Position numbers and translations under genes: made by a program. Shown piece by piece: positions 15,389 to 23,644 of a stretch of DNA of 38,207 bases. Where the stretch lies: positions 1 to 38,207 of the forward strand of contig NZ_JAQQXR010000019.1 of NCBI RefSeq assembly GCF_028595325.1. The letters are read 5' to 3'. The notes under the pieces were generated by a model. That model was not told the origin of the DNA and did not search any database. It saw only the letters and a list, made by a program, of their open reading frames with translations. Origin of the DNA: Janthinobacterium fluminis. Its GTDB lineage: Bacteria; Pseudomonadota; Gammaproteobacteria; Burkholderiales; Burkholderiaceae_D. How positions within the stretch are numbered: position 1 is the first letter of the stretch; each line of letters opens with the position of its first letter.

Positions 15389-17470
15389 TCAGGCGGCCCG
15401 CGCCAGCGGCGCCAGCGCCGCCTCGCCCAGCGCCATGCCGCCGCTGACATGCCATGCGGCCGCGTAGCCGAGGCGGTGCAGGCAGGCGACGGCCTTGCCG
15501 CTGCGGTTGCCGCTGCGGCAGAAGAACACCAGCGGCACGCGCTCGCCGCGCAGCCAGTCGCCCACATGCTCGCCCAGGCGGCTCAGCGGCACGCTCAGCG
15601 CGGCACGCCCGCCCAGCGCGGCGGCGCCGCCCGCCGCATGCTCGTATGCCTCGCGCACGTCGATCAGCAGCGCGTTCGGATGGCTGAGCAAGAACGCCTC
15701 CAGCCCCGCCGCGCTCAGATTCGCGCCGGCGTCCACCGCCGCCACCAGGCCGCGCTCGGCGCGCAGGCTGCTGCACAACAGGTTCTGCTCGTCATGGCCC
15801 GGACACAGCAGCGTGTCGAGCTCGATGCGCGCCGCGTCCAGCTCGGCCGCCGCCAGCGCGCCGGTGAAAGCGAAGCGCACGTCCTGCGGCGCCACGCCGC
15901 CGGCGCCGGCCCGCCCCAGCAGATAATAGGCGCGCCCGGCGCCGGCCGCCACGCGCACCAGCGCCTGCGGCCCCAGCGCCAGCGGGGCGGCGTGCGCCGG
16001 CCAGCCCAGCGCGTCGCCGGCCGGCGCGGCGCCGTGGCCGCCCAGCTCGTCGAGCAGCGCCTGGCGCGCCGCGCCGCCGTCCGGCGGCGCTTGCGTGTGC
16101 AGGATCGCCGCGACGCGGTAATCCTGGCAGCGCACATAGGCGGCCAGGCGGCCGGCCAGCGGCGCCAGCGGGTCGATGATGACGCAGCTGCGGCTGGCCG
16201 CATCCGTCAGCAGCCATGTGCAGGCGCCGTCGACGCCGAGCTGAATGACACCGTCGCGCGCCGACGGCGCCAGTTCCGACGGCACCAGGCAGCTGGCGCG
16301 CAGCGCCTCGCCGCAGCGCTCGATGCGGGCGCAGGCGTCGGCGATCATCGCCAGGTCCGTGTGCGGACCGAAGGACATGCGGATCGCCGCGCCGCTGCGC
16401 CAATGCGGCAAGCGCATCGCTTCCAGCACGTAGCTGGGCGCCGCCTTCGAGGACGAACAGGCGCTGCCGGAACTGACGCGCACGCGCGCCGCGTCGAACA
16501 GGTCGAGCAGCTCCTTGCTGGCCAGGCCGGGCACGGAAAAATTCAGCGTCGTCGGCAGCGACGTCGCCATCGGCATGTTGAAGACGACGCCGGGCAGCGC
16601 GCGGCGCAGGCTGGCCACGAGGCGCTCGCGCATCGCCTCCAGCTGGGTGTGGCTGCGGAAGACGGCGCCGTCCTCCAGCGCCGCCAGCACGGCGCCGAGG
16701 GCGGCGATGCCGGCCATGTTCTCGGTGCCGGAGCGCTGCCCCGATTCCTGGCCGCCGCCGGCGATCAGCGGCGTGAACGGCGCGCCGGCGCGCACGTACA
16801 GCATGCCGACGCCCTTGGGCGCGTACAGCTTGTGGCCGGAAAACGGCGCGTAGTCGATGCGCGTGGCGCCCAGGTTCAGCGCCAACTTGCCCAGCGCCTG
16901 CACGCAGTCGACCAGCCAGTAGGCGTCGCTGCCGCTGTCGGCCAGCACGGCGGCGATGCCGTCCAGGTCGGAGATGACGCCCGTCTCGTTGTTGGCCGCC
17001 ATCGTGCACAGCAGCGCCGCCTCGCCCACCTGCGCGCGCAACGCCGCCAGGTCATGGCGGCCGTCGCCGTCCACCGGCAGCGCGCGCAGCTCCAGGTCCA
17101 GTCCCAGCAAGCGGTTCCAGTGCGCCAGGCTTTCCGGCACGGCCTTGTGTTCGGTGGCGCCATACAGCAGCACGGAACCGGTGCGCTCGCCCCGCGCGCG
17201 GCGCGCCCGCAGCGCGCACAGCGCCGACAGCACGGCCGTCTGGATGCCCTCGGTGGCGCCGCTGTTGAACATCAGGCGGCCGTCGCCGGCGCCAACGACG
17301 CGGCGGGCGCGGGCGCGCGCGCCGTCCAGCATCGCCTTCGCCTGCAGACCGGTGGCGTGGGTGCTGCTGGGGTTGCCAAAACCCTGCGCCATCGCGTGCA
17401 GGGCGGCGGCCGCGGCGGCCGGCAGCACGGCGGTGGTGGCGTTTCCATCGAGGTAGATTTCGGTCATCAT
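15389..17470 (-). CDS. Cysteine desulfurase / metallo-beta-lactamase-like / rhodanese fusion
   Basis: A 693-aa three-domain protein. Residues 1-390 are an IscS/NifS-type cysteine desulfurase: His108, Asp188, PLP Lys214 in SGHKLYAPKG, and the persulfide Cys338 in SGSACSSSKAAPSYV. Residues about 408-580 resemble a persulfide-dioxygenase-type metallo-beta-lactamase domain, but the expected HxHxDH is HTQAPPD (458-464), so metal ligands are missing; a CPGHDEQN element (556-563) remains. Residues about 590-690 are a rhodanese domain with active loop CRSGNRS (Cys651). The likely role is release of cysteine sulfur and passage as persulfide to the rhodanese; the acceptor is unknown. The ATG at 17468-17470 (or the next codon) is family-like; another ATG at 17503 is possible. 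It is divergent from an Lrp-type regulator. Confidence 0.88.
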   Translation of the reverse strand: MMTEIYLDGNATTAVLPAAAAAALHAMAQGFGNPSSTHATGLQAKAMLDGARARARRVVGAGDGRLMFNSGATEGIQTAVLSALCALRARRARGERTGSVLLYGATEHKAVPESLAHWNRLLGLDLELRALPVDGDGRHDLAALRAQVGEAALLCTMAANNETGVISDLDGIAAVLADSGSDAYWLVDCVQALGKLALNLGATRIDYAPFSGHKLYAPKGVGMLYVRAGAPFTPLIAGGGQESGQRSGTENMAGIAALGAVLAALEDGAVFRSHTQLEAMRERLVASLRRALPGVVFNMPMATSLPTTLNFSVPGLASKELLDLFDAARVRVSSGSACSSSKAAPSYVLEAMRLPHWRSGAAIRMSFGPHTDLAMIADACARIERCGEALRASCLVPSELAPSARDGVIQLGVDGACTWLLTDAASRSCVIIDPLAPLAGRLAAYVRCQDYRVAAILHTQAPPDGGAARQALLDELGGHGAAPAGDALGWPAHAAPLALGPQALVRVAAGAGRAYYLLGRAGAGGVAPQDVRFAFTGALAAAELDAARIELDTLLCPGHDEQNLLCSSLRAERGLVAAVDAGANLSAAGLEAFLLSHPNALLIDVREAYEHAAGGAAALGGRAALSVPLSRLGEHVGDWLRGERVPLVFFCRSGNRSGKAVACLHRLGYAAAWHVSGGMALGEAALAPLARAA

Positions 17471-17556
17471 GGTGCGGTTGTTCCGGCAAGTAGGCGAAAC
17501 CATAGTTTAACCAGCGTGAGCCGTGAAGATATACTCATTCGATCTGCATTCCCGGT

Positions 17557-17577
17557 AGAATAAAGAAAAATCATTCT
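17557..17577. promoter_or_regulatory. Candidate Lrp/AsnC operator
   Basis: AGAAT (17557-17561) and ATTCT (17573-17577) form an inverted repeat around an A/T-rich 11-nt centre in the divergent spacer. This fits the general design of Lrp-family sites. Binding is inferred. Confidence 0.4.
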
Positions 17578-17597
17578 CCTTTTCGGCGATACGCAAT

Positions 17598-18077
17598 ATG
17601 AATCCTCTCGACAAATACGATTGCGCCATCCTCGCCGCGCTGCAGGCCGACGGCACGCTGTCGATCGCCGGCCTGAGCGAGCAGATCGGCCTGTCCAGCA
17701 CGCCCTGCTGGAAGCGCGTCAAACGCCTGGAGGAAGAAGGTTATATCGAGCGCCGCGTGGCCATCGTCAACCGCCAGAAGATCGGCCTGCCGGTGACGGT
17801 CTTCGTCAGCGTGCGCACCGGCCAGCACGACGAGAAATGGCTGCGCCGCTTCGCCGCCGCCGTGATGGCCCTGCCCGAGGTGCAGGAATTCCACCGCATG
17901 AGCGGCGACGTCGACTATCTGCTCAAGGTGGTCACCACCGACATCGGCGGCTACGACACCTTCTATAAAAAGCTCATCAAGTCGGTGCAACTGACGGGCG
18001 TCTCGTCGGCGTTTTCCATGGAGCAGATCAAGTGCACGACGGCGCTGCCGCTGGAACTGATTTCCCACGGCGTCTAG
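17598..18077 (+). CDS. Lrp/AsnC-family transcription regulator
   Basis: A 159-aa regulator of the Lrp/AsnC (feast/famine) family. The N-terminal helix-turn-helix (about 8-55) includes LSIAGLSEQIGLSSTPCWKR, the typical SxxPCWxR recognition helix. The C-terminal RAM/ligand domain (about 65-150) has the MSGDVDYLLKVVTTD signature. The ATG at 17598 is the only good start. It is divergent from the cysteine desulfurase fusion, with a 127-nt spacer containing an AT-centred inverted repeat. Some relatives (DecR/YbaO) respond to cysteine, so control of the fusion by cysteine is an attractive guess. Confidence 0.9.
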   Translation: MNPLDKYDCAILAALQADGTLSIAGLSEQIGLSSTPCWKRVKRLEEEGYIERRVAIVNRQKIGLPVTVFVSVRTGQHDEKWLRRFAAAVMALPEVQEFHRMSGDVDYLLKVVTTDIGGYDTFYKKLIKSVQLTGVSSAFSMEQIKCTTALPLELISHGV

Positions 18078-18139
18078 GCCGCCATCCGGCCCGCGGCGCC
18101 GTGGGATAATGGCGCCGCCACCCACTTCCCTTCCCCGCC

Positions 18140-19243
18140 ATGTCCAGCATACACGCCCACCTGTCCGGCAGCTCCTTTCCACCCGAGGGCTTGCGCGTCA
18201 CGGCCCGTTTCGAGGCCGGCAAGCTGCGCATCGAAGCGGCCGGCCCGCTGCTGGAGCTGGACCCGGACCAGTTGATCGTCAGCGTCGGCGGCTTCGAGGA
18301 GCCGCAGTTGTACCTGAACTGGCTCGACGCGAATGGCAAGCAGGCCGCGCTGCAGGCGCTGGCCGAGGCCGACATCGCCGCCCTGCTGGCGACGGCGCCG
18401 GCGCCGCTGCAGGCACAACTACAGCAGCAATGGCGGCAACGCGGCCGCCAGCACCGCCAGGTGTGGGGCTGGCTGGGCGGGCTGGCCGGCGCCGCGCTGC
18501 TGCTGGGCGCGCTGGCGTGGTGGCAGGCGCCGCGCGCGGCCGCCTGGCTGGCCGGACTGGTGCCCGTCGCCGTCGAGGAAAAACTGGGGCTGGCGGTGCT
18601 GGCCCAGGTGCGCGCCCAGGGCGGCCTGCTCGACAGCGGCGCGGCGCAACAGGCCGTGCAGCGCATCGGCGCCGACCTGACCCGCGGCTCGCGCTACCAG
18701 TACCGCTGGTTCGTCAAGAAGGACGCCAGCGTGAACGCCTTCGCCATGCCCGGCGGCTACGTGGTGGTCCACACGGGGCTGCTGGAACAGGCCGCCGGCC
18801 CCACCGAACTGGCGGCCGTGCTGGCGCACGAGGTGCAGCACATCGAGCAGCGCCATTCGCTGAAACAGATGATAGGCGCGCTCGGCTGGGGCGCCCTGCT
18901 CAGCGTCACGCTGGGCGACGTCAGCGGCGTCGCGGCGCCCCTGGCGCACCAGGCCGGCACCCTGTACTTCAGCCGCGACATGGAGGAGGAGGCCGACCGC
19001 CTCGGCTTCCAGGCGCTGCTGCGCGCCCACATCAGCCCGGACGGCATGCTGACGTTCTTCCAGAAACTGGAAAAAACAACGGCCGGCGCCGCCGCGCTGC
19101 CGGCCTGGGCCTCCTCGCACCCGCAGACCGGCGAACGCATCGAGCGCATCCGCGCGCTGATCGCGCAACAACCCTGCCCGCCGTGCCGTCCGCTGGACGG
19201 CGACTGGCGAGCCGTCGTCGGCAGCCTGGGTGCCGCCAAGTAA
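18140..19243 (+). CDS. M48-family membrane metallopeptidase
   Basis: A 367-aa zinc metallopeptidase of the M48 (Ste24/BepA/LoiP-like) group. The N-terminal domain (1-105) is followed by one membrane helix (about 109-128, WGWLGGLAGAALLLGALAWW). The protease domain has VNAFAMPGGYVVVHTGLL (198-215), the HEVQH zinc site (230-234) and the third ligand in SRDMEEEADRLGF (278-290, probably Glu282). Relatives take part in membrane or periplasmic protein quality control. The ATG at 18140 has no strong ribosome binding site. It is 62 nt after the Lrp gene on the same strand, possibly with its own weak promoter. The substrate is unknown. Confidence 0.88.
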   Translation: MSSIHAHLSGSSFPPEGLRVTARFEAGKLRIEAAGPLLELDPDQLIVSVGGFEEPQLYLNWLDANGKQAALQALAEADIAALLATAPAPLQAQLQQQWRQRGRQHRQVWGWLGGLAGAALLLGALAWWQAPRAAAWLAGLVPVAVEEKLGLAVLAQVRAQGGLLDSGAAQQAVQRIGADLTRGSRYQYRWFVKKDASVNAFAMPGGYVVVHTGLLEQAAGPTELAAVLAHEVQHIEQRHSLKQMIGALGWGALLSVTLGDVSGVAAPLAHQAGTLYFSRDMEEEADRLGFQALLRAHISPDGMLTFFQKLEKTTAGAAALPAWASSHPQTGERIERIRALIAQQPCPPCRPLDGDWRAVVGSLGAAK

Positions 19244-19276
19244 ACGCGGCGGCGTCGCCCGGGCGGCAGGGAAACA

Positions 19277-19306
19277 TTGTCCAAACTGTATGCGATCGCG
19301 TATCCT
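19277..19306 (+). promoter_or_regulatory. Promoter of the DUF885 gene
   Basis: -35 TTGTCC (19277-19282) and -10 TATCCT (19301-19306) with an 18-bp spacer lie 47 nt before the ATG at 19353. Confidence 0.5.
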
Positions 19307-19352
19307 TGTCGCCGCTTGACGCCCCATTCACTCGCCACGAAGGAAACAGTTT

Positions 19353-21167
19353 ATGACGCATCGCTCCACCGCCGCAGCCCTCGGCACGCTGGCCGCCGCC
19401 CTCGCCCTCGCCTGCGCCCCGGCCAGCGCGTCCAAGCCGGCCGCCGTCGCGCCGGCGCACGCCGGCGCCGCCGCCGAACAGCAGTTGTTGCGGGCGCTGG
19501 CGGACGAGTACTACCAGGCCCTGGCGCACTTCGAGCCGATCGGCGCCACCGAGAACGGCGATAACCGTTTCGACGCGGAACTGGGCATGAGCATCGCGCC
19601 GGCCGTGCGCGCCAAACAATTCGCGCTGCTGCGCCAATTCGCCAAGCGCCTGGAGGCGATCAAGCCGGCGCGCCTGAGCGAGGCCGAGCGCAGCAACTAC
19701 GCCATCCTCCACTACGAGCTGCACAGCGCGCTGACCTTCGAGCCCTTCCCCGAGCATTTGCTGCCGCTGAACCAGATGGACAGCGTGCCCGTGATCCTCG
19801 CCAACTACGCCGGCGGCGAAGCCTCGCAACCGATCGGCACCGTCAAGGAATACGAAGCCTATCTGAGCCGCGTCGGCCAGTTGCCGGCGTGGATAGACCA
19901 GGCCATCGCCAATATGCGCGAGGGCATGCGCCGCGGCATCGTGCTGCCGAAGGCGCTGGTCAACTCGACGCTGCCGCAATTCCAGAAACTGCTCAGCGCG
20001 ACGCCGGAAACGAGCGTCTACTACACGCCGGTCAGCAAGCTGCCGGCGGCCTTTTCCGCCGCCGACAAAGAGCGCCTGACGCAGTCCTACCGCGTCGTCA
20101 TCGAAGCCAAGGTCATGCCGGCGCTGGCCCGCCTGGCCGCCTTCATCGAAACGGACTACCTGCCGGCCAGCCGCGCCAGCAGCGGCTGGAGCGCCCTGCC
20201 CGGCGGCCGCGCCTGGTATCAGGCGCGCGTCGCCAGCCAGACCACGACGACGCTGCAACCGGAACAGATCCACGCCATCGGCCTGAAGGAGGTGGCGCGC
20301 ATCCAGGCCCAGTTCGCCGTGCTCGGGCCGCAACTGGGCTACCACGGCCCGGCCGCCGGCCTGCCGCTGTGGATGAGCGGGCAACAGAAGTTCTACCCCT
20401 TCCAAACCGAACAGGAAGTGCTGGACGTCTACCGCAAACTCAACGTCCTGCTCGACAGCAAGCTGCCGGCCCTGTTCACGCTGGTGCCGAAGGCGCCGCT
20501 GGACTTGCGCCTGGAGCCGGAACTGAGCCGCGCCACGGCCGCCGACCACTACACCTCGCCGGCGGCGGACGGCTCGCGCCCCGGCGTGTTCTGGTCCGTC
20601 GTCAACGACCCCAAGCAATACGGCAACAGCGGCATGACGACGCTGTTCCTGCACGAGGGCAAGCCGGGCCACCACTTCCACCTGGCCCTGGTGCAGGAAA
20701 TGAACTTGCCGGACTTCCGTAAATTCGGCGGCAACAACGCCTTCACCGAAGGCTGGGCGCTGTACGCGGAAACCCTGGGCAAGGAAATGGGCCTGTTCGA
20801 GAACCCCGCCGATTACGTCGGCCACCTGAACGACGAACTGCTGCGCGCCAGCCGCCTCGTCGTCGACACCGGCCTGCACACGCAGGGCTGGACGCGCGAG
20901 CAAAGCATCGCCTACATGCGCGACACGCTCGGCTACGACGCCGCCGCCCGCAGCGAAACGGAGCGCTACATGGCCTGGCCGGCGCAGGCGCTGGGCTACA
21001 AGATCGGCGCGCTGAAAATCATCGAGCTGCGCCAGCGCGCGACGGCGGCGCTGGGCGACAAGTTCAGCCTGCAGAAATTCCACGAAGTCGTGCTCAGCGA
21101 CGGCACCCTGCCGCTGAAGCTGCTGGAAGCCAAGGTCGACCGCTGGATCGCCGCCGCGCGGCGCTGA
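19353..21167 (+). CDS. DUF885 family metallopeptidase-like exported protein
   Basis: A 604-aa protein of the DUF885 family, related to zinc gluzincin peptidases. An N-terminal signal peptide (about 1-27, LAAALALACAPASAS) suggests export; Cys21 could be a lipidation site, but the lipobox is poor. The body is helical. The metal motif is HEGKPGHH (434-441), a variant of HExxH, followed by FTEGWALY (464-471), which supplies a further Glu. Substrates of this family are largely unknown. The ATG at 19353 has AAGGA 8 nt ahead. It probably has its own promoter. Confidence 0.88.
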   Translation: MTHRSTAAALGTLAAALALACAPASASKPAAVAPAHAGAAAEQQLLRALADEYYQALAHFEPIGATENGDNRFDAELGMSIAPAVRAKQFALLRQFAKRLEAIKPARLSEAERSNYAILHYELHSALTFEPFPEHLLPLNQMDSVPVILANYAGGEASQPIGTVKEYEAYLSRVGQLPAWIDQAIANMREGMRRGIVLPKALVNSTLPQFQKLLSATPETSVYYTPVSKLPAAFSAADKERLTQSYRVVIEAKVMPALARLAAFIETDYLPASRASSGWSALPGGRAWYQARVASQTTTTLQPEQIHAIGLKEVARIQAQFAVLGPQLGYHGPAAGLPLWMSGQQKFYPFQTEQEVLDVYRKLNVLLDSKLPALFTLVPKAPLDLRLEPELSRATAADHYTSPAADGSRPGVFWSVVNDPKQYGNSGMTTLFLHEGKPGHHFHLALVQEMNLPDFRKFGGNNAFTEGWALYAETLGKEMGLFENPADYVGHLNDELLRASRLVVDTGLHTQGWTREQSIAYMRDTLGYDAAARSETERYMAWPAQALGYKIGALKIIELRQRATAALGDKFSLQKFHEVVLSDGTLPLKLLEAKVDRWIAAARR

Positions 21168-21234
21168 ACCGCGCCAGATGGGCCGGCGTGAACGCGCCGG
21201 CAACCCCGCGCCCGTTTGATCCAACGCAGCAAGC

Positions 21235-21253
21235 GCCCCGGCACCGGGCTTTT
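21235..21253 (+). terminator. Weak terminator after the DUF885 gene
   Basis: A GCCC/GGGC stem around CGGCACC is followed by TTTT. A second hairpin, GCCGGCG/CGCCGGC (21182-21201), lies just upstream. Together they may end the DUF885 transcript. Confidence 0.4.
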
Positions 21254-21359
21254 CCGGCGCCGGCGGCGGAACCGCCGCGCCGCCGTCTGGCCTAATTTGC
21301 ATCATCTTCAACGTTTGGCGCGCGCGGCGGCTTGCGGCAGCGCCACGCCGGGAGACATC

Positions 21360-22418
21360 ATGCAAAACATCACGGACCAAACCAGGGTGCGCCGGGGCCG
21401 GCCCGGCTCCTGGCAATTCCCCACCGCGTCGCTGCTGCGGGGCAATGGCGCCGACGGCGGCACGGATCTGGCCGGCGCAGCGCGGCGCCGGCGCGCGCGC
21501 GCATATGCCGCCGGCTACAAGGCGGCGCCGGACAGTCGCGGCGAACGGCTGGCGACGGCGCTGGGCTGGCTCAGCATCGGCGTCGGCCTCGCCCATCTGC
21601 TGGCGCCGCGCGCCGTCGCCAAGGCCGCCGGCCTGCCCGTGGCGCCGCTGCTGATGCGGGCGATGGGCGTGCGCGCCATGGTCTGCGGCCTCGGCCTGCT
21701 GAACCAGCCGGCGTCGGCGCTGTGGCGCTGGTCGCGCGTGGCCGGCGACGCGGCCGACCTGCTCACGCTGGGGATGGCGGCGCGCGCGCCCGGCAGCGCG
21801 CCGGCGCGCCTTGCCGCGACGGCCGTCGTCGTCACCGGCGTCGCGGCGCTGGACGTGCTGGCCTGCGCGCGCGCCGCCCCGGCCAGCGCTGCCGGGGCGC
21901 TGGCGGGCGGCGCCAACCCGCCCTTGCGCAAGACAGTGGCGGTCAACCGCATGCCCGACGAATGCTACGAATTCTGGCGCGACCTGGAGCGCTTGCCGCG
22001 CTTCATGCCGCACCTGGAATCGGTGCGCCGCATCGACGCGCGCCGTTCTCACTGGAAAGCCAGAGGGCCGGCCGGCGGCATCGAATGGGACGCCGACATC
22101 ACCGAGGATGTGCCGGGCCAGCGCCTGGCCTGGCGCTCGCTCGGCGCCGCCGGCCTCGACCACCACGGCCTCGTCGAGTTCGCCCCCGGCCCCGGCGGCC
22201 GCGGCACCCTGCTGAAAATGAGCATGCAATACGCGGCACCCGGCGGCAAGGCCGACGCCGCCAGGCTGTTCGGCGCGGAGCCGGCCCGGCAAATCGAGCA
22301 AGACCTGCGCCGCTTCAAGCAATTGCTCGAAGCGGGGGAGGTGGCGACGACGGACGGGCAAGCGGCGGGGCGGCGCCGCTTCATCGCCCGCCTGTTTCAC
22401 AAGGAGGCGCGGCCATGA
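21360..22418 (+). CDS. SRPBCC-family protein with N-terminal membrane region
   Basis: A 352-aa protein. The N-terminal half holds hydrophobic segments (about 62-80, 92-108 and 142-165) of a small membrane domain. The C-terminal half (about 188-305) is an SRPBCC/polyketide-cyclase fold (KTVAVNRMPDECYEFWRDLE, then FMPHLESV), a ligand-binding helix-grip fold. The frame extends 48 codons upstream, but the ATG at 21360 has GGGAG close before it. The stop overlaps the start of the next gene (ATGA at 22415-22418), so the two are translationally coupled. The ligand and role are unknown. Confidence 0.8.
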   Translation: MQNITDQTRVRRGRPGSWQFPTASLLRGNGADGGTDLAGAARRRRARAYAAGYKAAPDSRGERLATALGWLSIGVGLAHLLAPRAVAKAAGLPVAPLLMRAMGVRAMVCGLGLLNQPASALWRWSRVAGDAADLLTLGMAARAPGSAPARLAATAVVVTGVAALDVLACARAAPASAAGALAGGANPPLRKTVAVNRMPDECYEFWRDLERLPRFMPHLESVRRIDARRSHWKARGPAGGIEWDADITEDVPGQRLAWRSLGAAGLDHHGLVEFAPGPGGRGTLLKMSMQYAAPGGKADAARLFGAEPARQIEQDLRRFKQLLEAGEVATTDGQAAGRRRFIARLFHKEARP

Positions 22419-23584
22419 AAGCGAACTGCTGGCAGGGCAAGCGCGAGGTCCGCATCGAACAGGTGCCGGACCCGGTCATCCTCAAGCCGCGCGACGCCAT
22501 CGTCAAGGTCACCTCGACGGCCATCTGCGGCTCCGACCTGCACCTGTACAACGGCGCCGTGCCGGGCATGCAGGCGGGCGACATCCTCGGCCATGAATTC
22601 ATGGGCGAAGTGGTGGAACTGGGCGCCGCCGTCGACCAGCTGCGCATCGGCGAGCGCGTCGTCGTGCCCTTCCCGATCGCCTGCGGCCACTGCTTCTTTT
22701 GCGAGCAAAAACTGTTTTCCGTCTGCGAAAACTCCAACCCGAACGCCTATCTGGCGGAAAAACTGTGGGGCCACGCGCCGGCCGGCATCTTCGGTTCTTC
22801 CCACCTGACGGGCGGCTACGCGGGCGGCCAGGCCGAATACGTCAGGGTGCCGTATGCCGACGTCGGCCCGCTGCCGGTCCCGGACGGCCTGACAGACGAG
22901 CAGGTGCTGTTCCTGTCCGATATTTTGCCGACCGGCTATATGGCGGCCGAGGCTTGCGACATCGAACCGGGCGACGTCGTCGCCGTGTGGGGCTGCGGCC
23001 CGGTCGGCCAGTTCGCCATCCAAAGCGCCTACCTGCTGGGCGCCGAGCGCGTCATCGGCATCGACCGCTACCCGGAGCGCCTGCGCATGGCGCGCGAGAA
23101 GTCCGGCGCCGAAACCCTCAACTTCGACGACCTCGACGTGCTGGACGCGCTGAAAGAGATGACGGGCGGGCGCGGCCCGGACGCCTGCATCGACGCCGTC
23201 GGCATGGAGGCGCACGGCGCCGGCATCGCCTACGCCTACGACAGGCTCAAGCAGGCGGTGCGGCTGGAAACGGATAGGCCGACGGCCTTGCGCGAAGCGC
23301 TGCTGGCCTGCCGCAACGGCGGCGTCGTGTCGGTGCCGGGCGCCTATGGCGGCTTCAGCGACAAGATACCGTTCGGTTCCGCGATGAACCGCGCGCTGAC
23401 GATCAAGACCGGGCAAACCCACGTGCAGCGTTACATGCGGCCGCTGCTGGCGCGGATACAACAAGGCGAACTCGACCCATCGGTCATCATCACCCACCAC
23501 ATGAAACTCGACGATGCGCCGCACGGCTACGACATTTTCATGCGCAAGCAGGAGCAATGCATCAAGGTGGTACTGCACCCATGA
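22415..23584 (+). CDS. Zinc-dependent alcohol dehydrogenase-family oxidoreductase
   Basis: A 389-aa medium-chain dehydrogenase related to glutathione-independent formaldehyde dehydrogenases. Catalytic zinc ligands lie in AICGSDLH and GHEFMGEV. The structural zinc site is CGHCFFCEQKLFSVC, with the usual C-x2-C-x2-C-x7-C spacing. The NAD-binding loop is VWGCGPVGQFA, and strand 2 ends in GIDRYPER, whose Asp favours NAD(H). The ATG at 22415 overlaps the stop of the SRPBCC gene, and AAGGAGG lies about 7 nt upstream. The substrate is uncertain: aldehydes or alcohols. It forms a two-gene unit with the SRPBCC protein. Confidence 0.88.
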   Translation: MKANCWQGKREVRIEQVPDPVILKPRDAIVKVTSTAICGSDLHLYNGAVPGMQAGDILGHEFMGEVVELGAAVDQLRIGERVVVPFPIACGHCFFCEQKLFSVCENSNPNAYLAEKLWGHAPAGIFGSSHLTGGYAGGQAEYVRVPYADVGPLPVPDGLTDEQVLFLSDILPTGYMAAEACDIEPGDVVAVWGCGPVGQFAIQSAYLLGAERVIGIDRYPERLRMAREKSGAETLNFDDLDVLDALKEMTGGRGPDACIDAVGMEAHGAGIAYAYDRLKQAVRLETDRPTALREALLACRNGGVVSVPGAYGGFSDKIPFGSAMNRALTIKTGQTHVQRYMRPLLARIQQGELDPSVIITHHMKLDDAPHGYDIFMRKQEQCIKVVLHP

Positions 23585-23644
23585 GCGAACTTGAACGACG
23601 TTCCGGCAAACTTGACAGAAATAGAAGACAATAAGCGGGTGCCG

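Noticed and set aside
15389..15680. Rhodanese as a separate gene
   Set aside because: The frame is continuous with the desulfurase and there is no internal start with a ribosome binding site.
19032..22400. 1122-codon open frame on the minus strand opposite the DUF885 and SRPBCC genes
   Set aside because: An artefact of high-GC DNA; the plus-strand genes have clear domains and ribosome binding sites.
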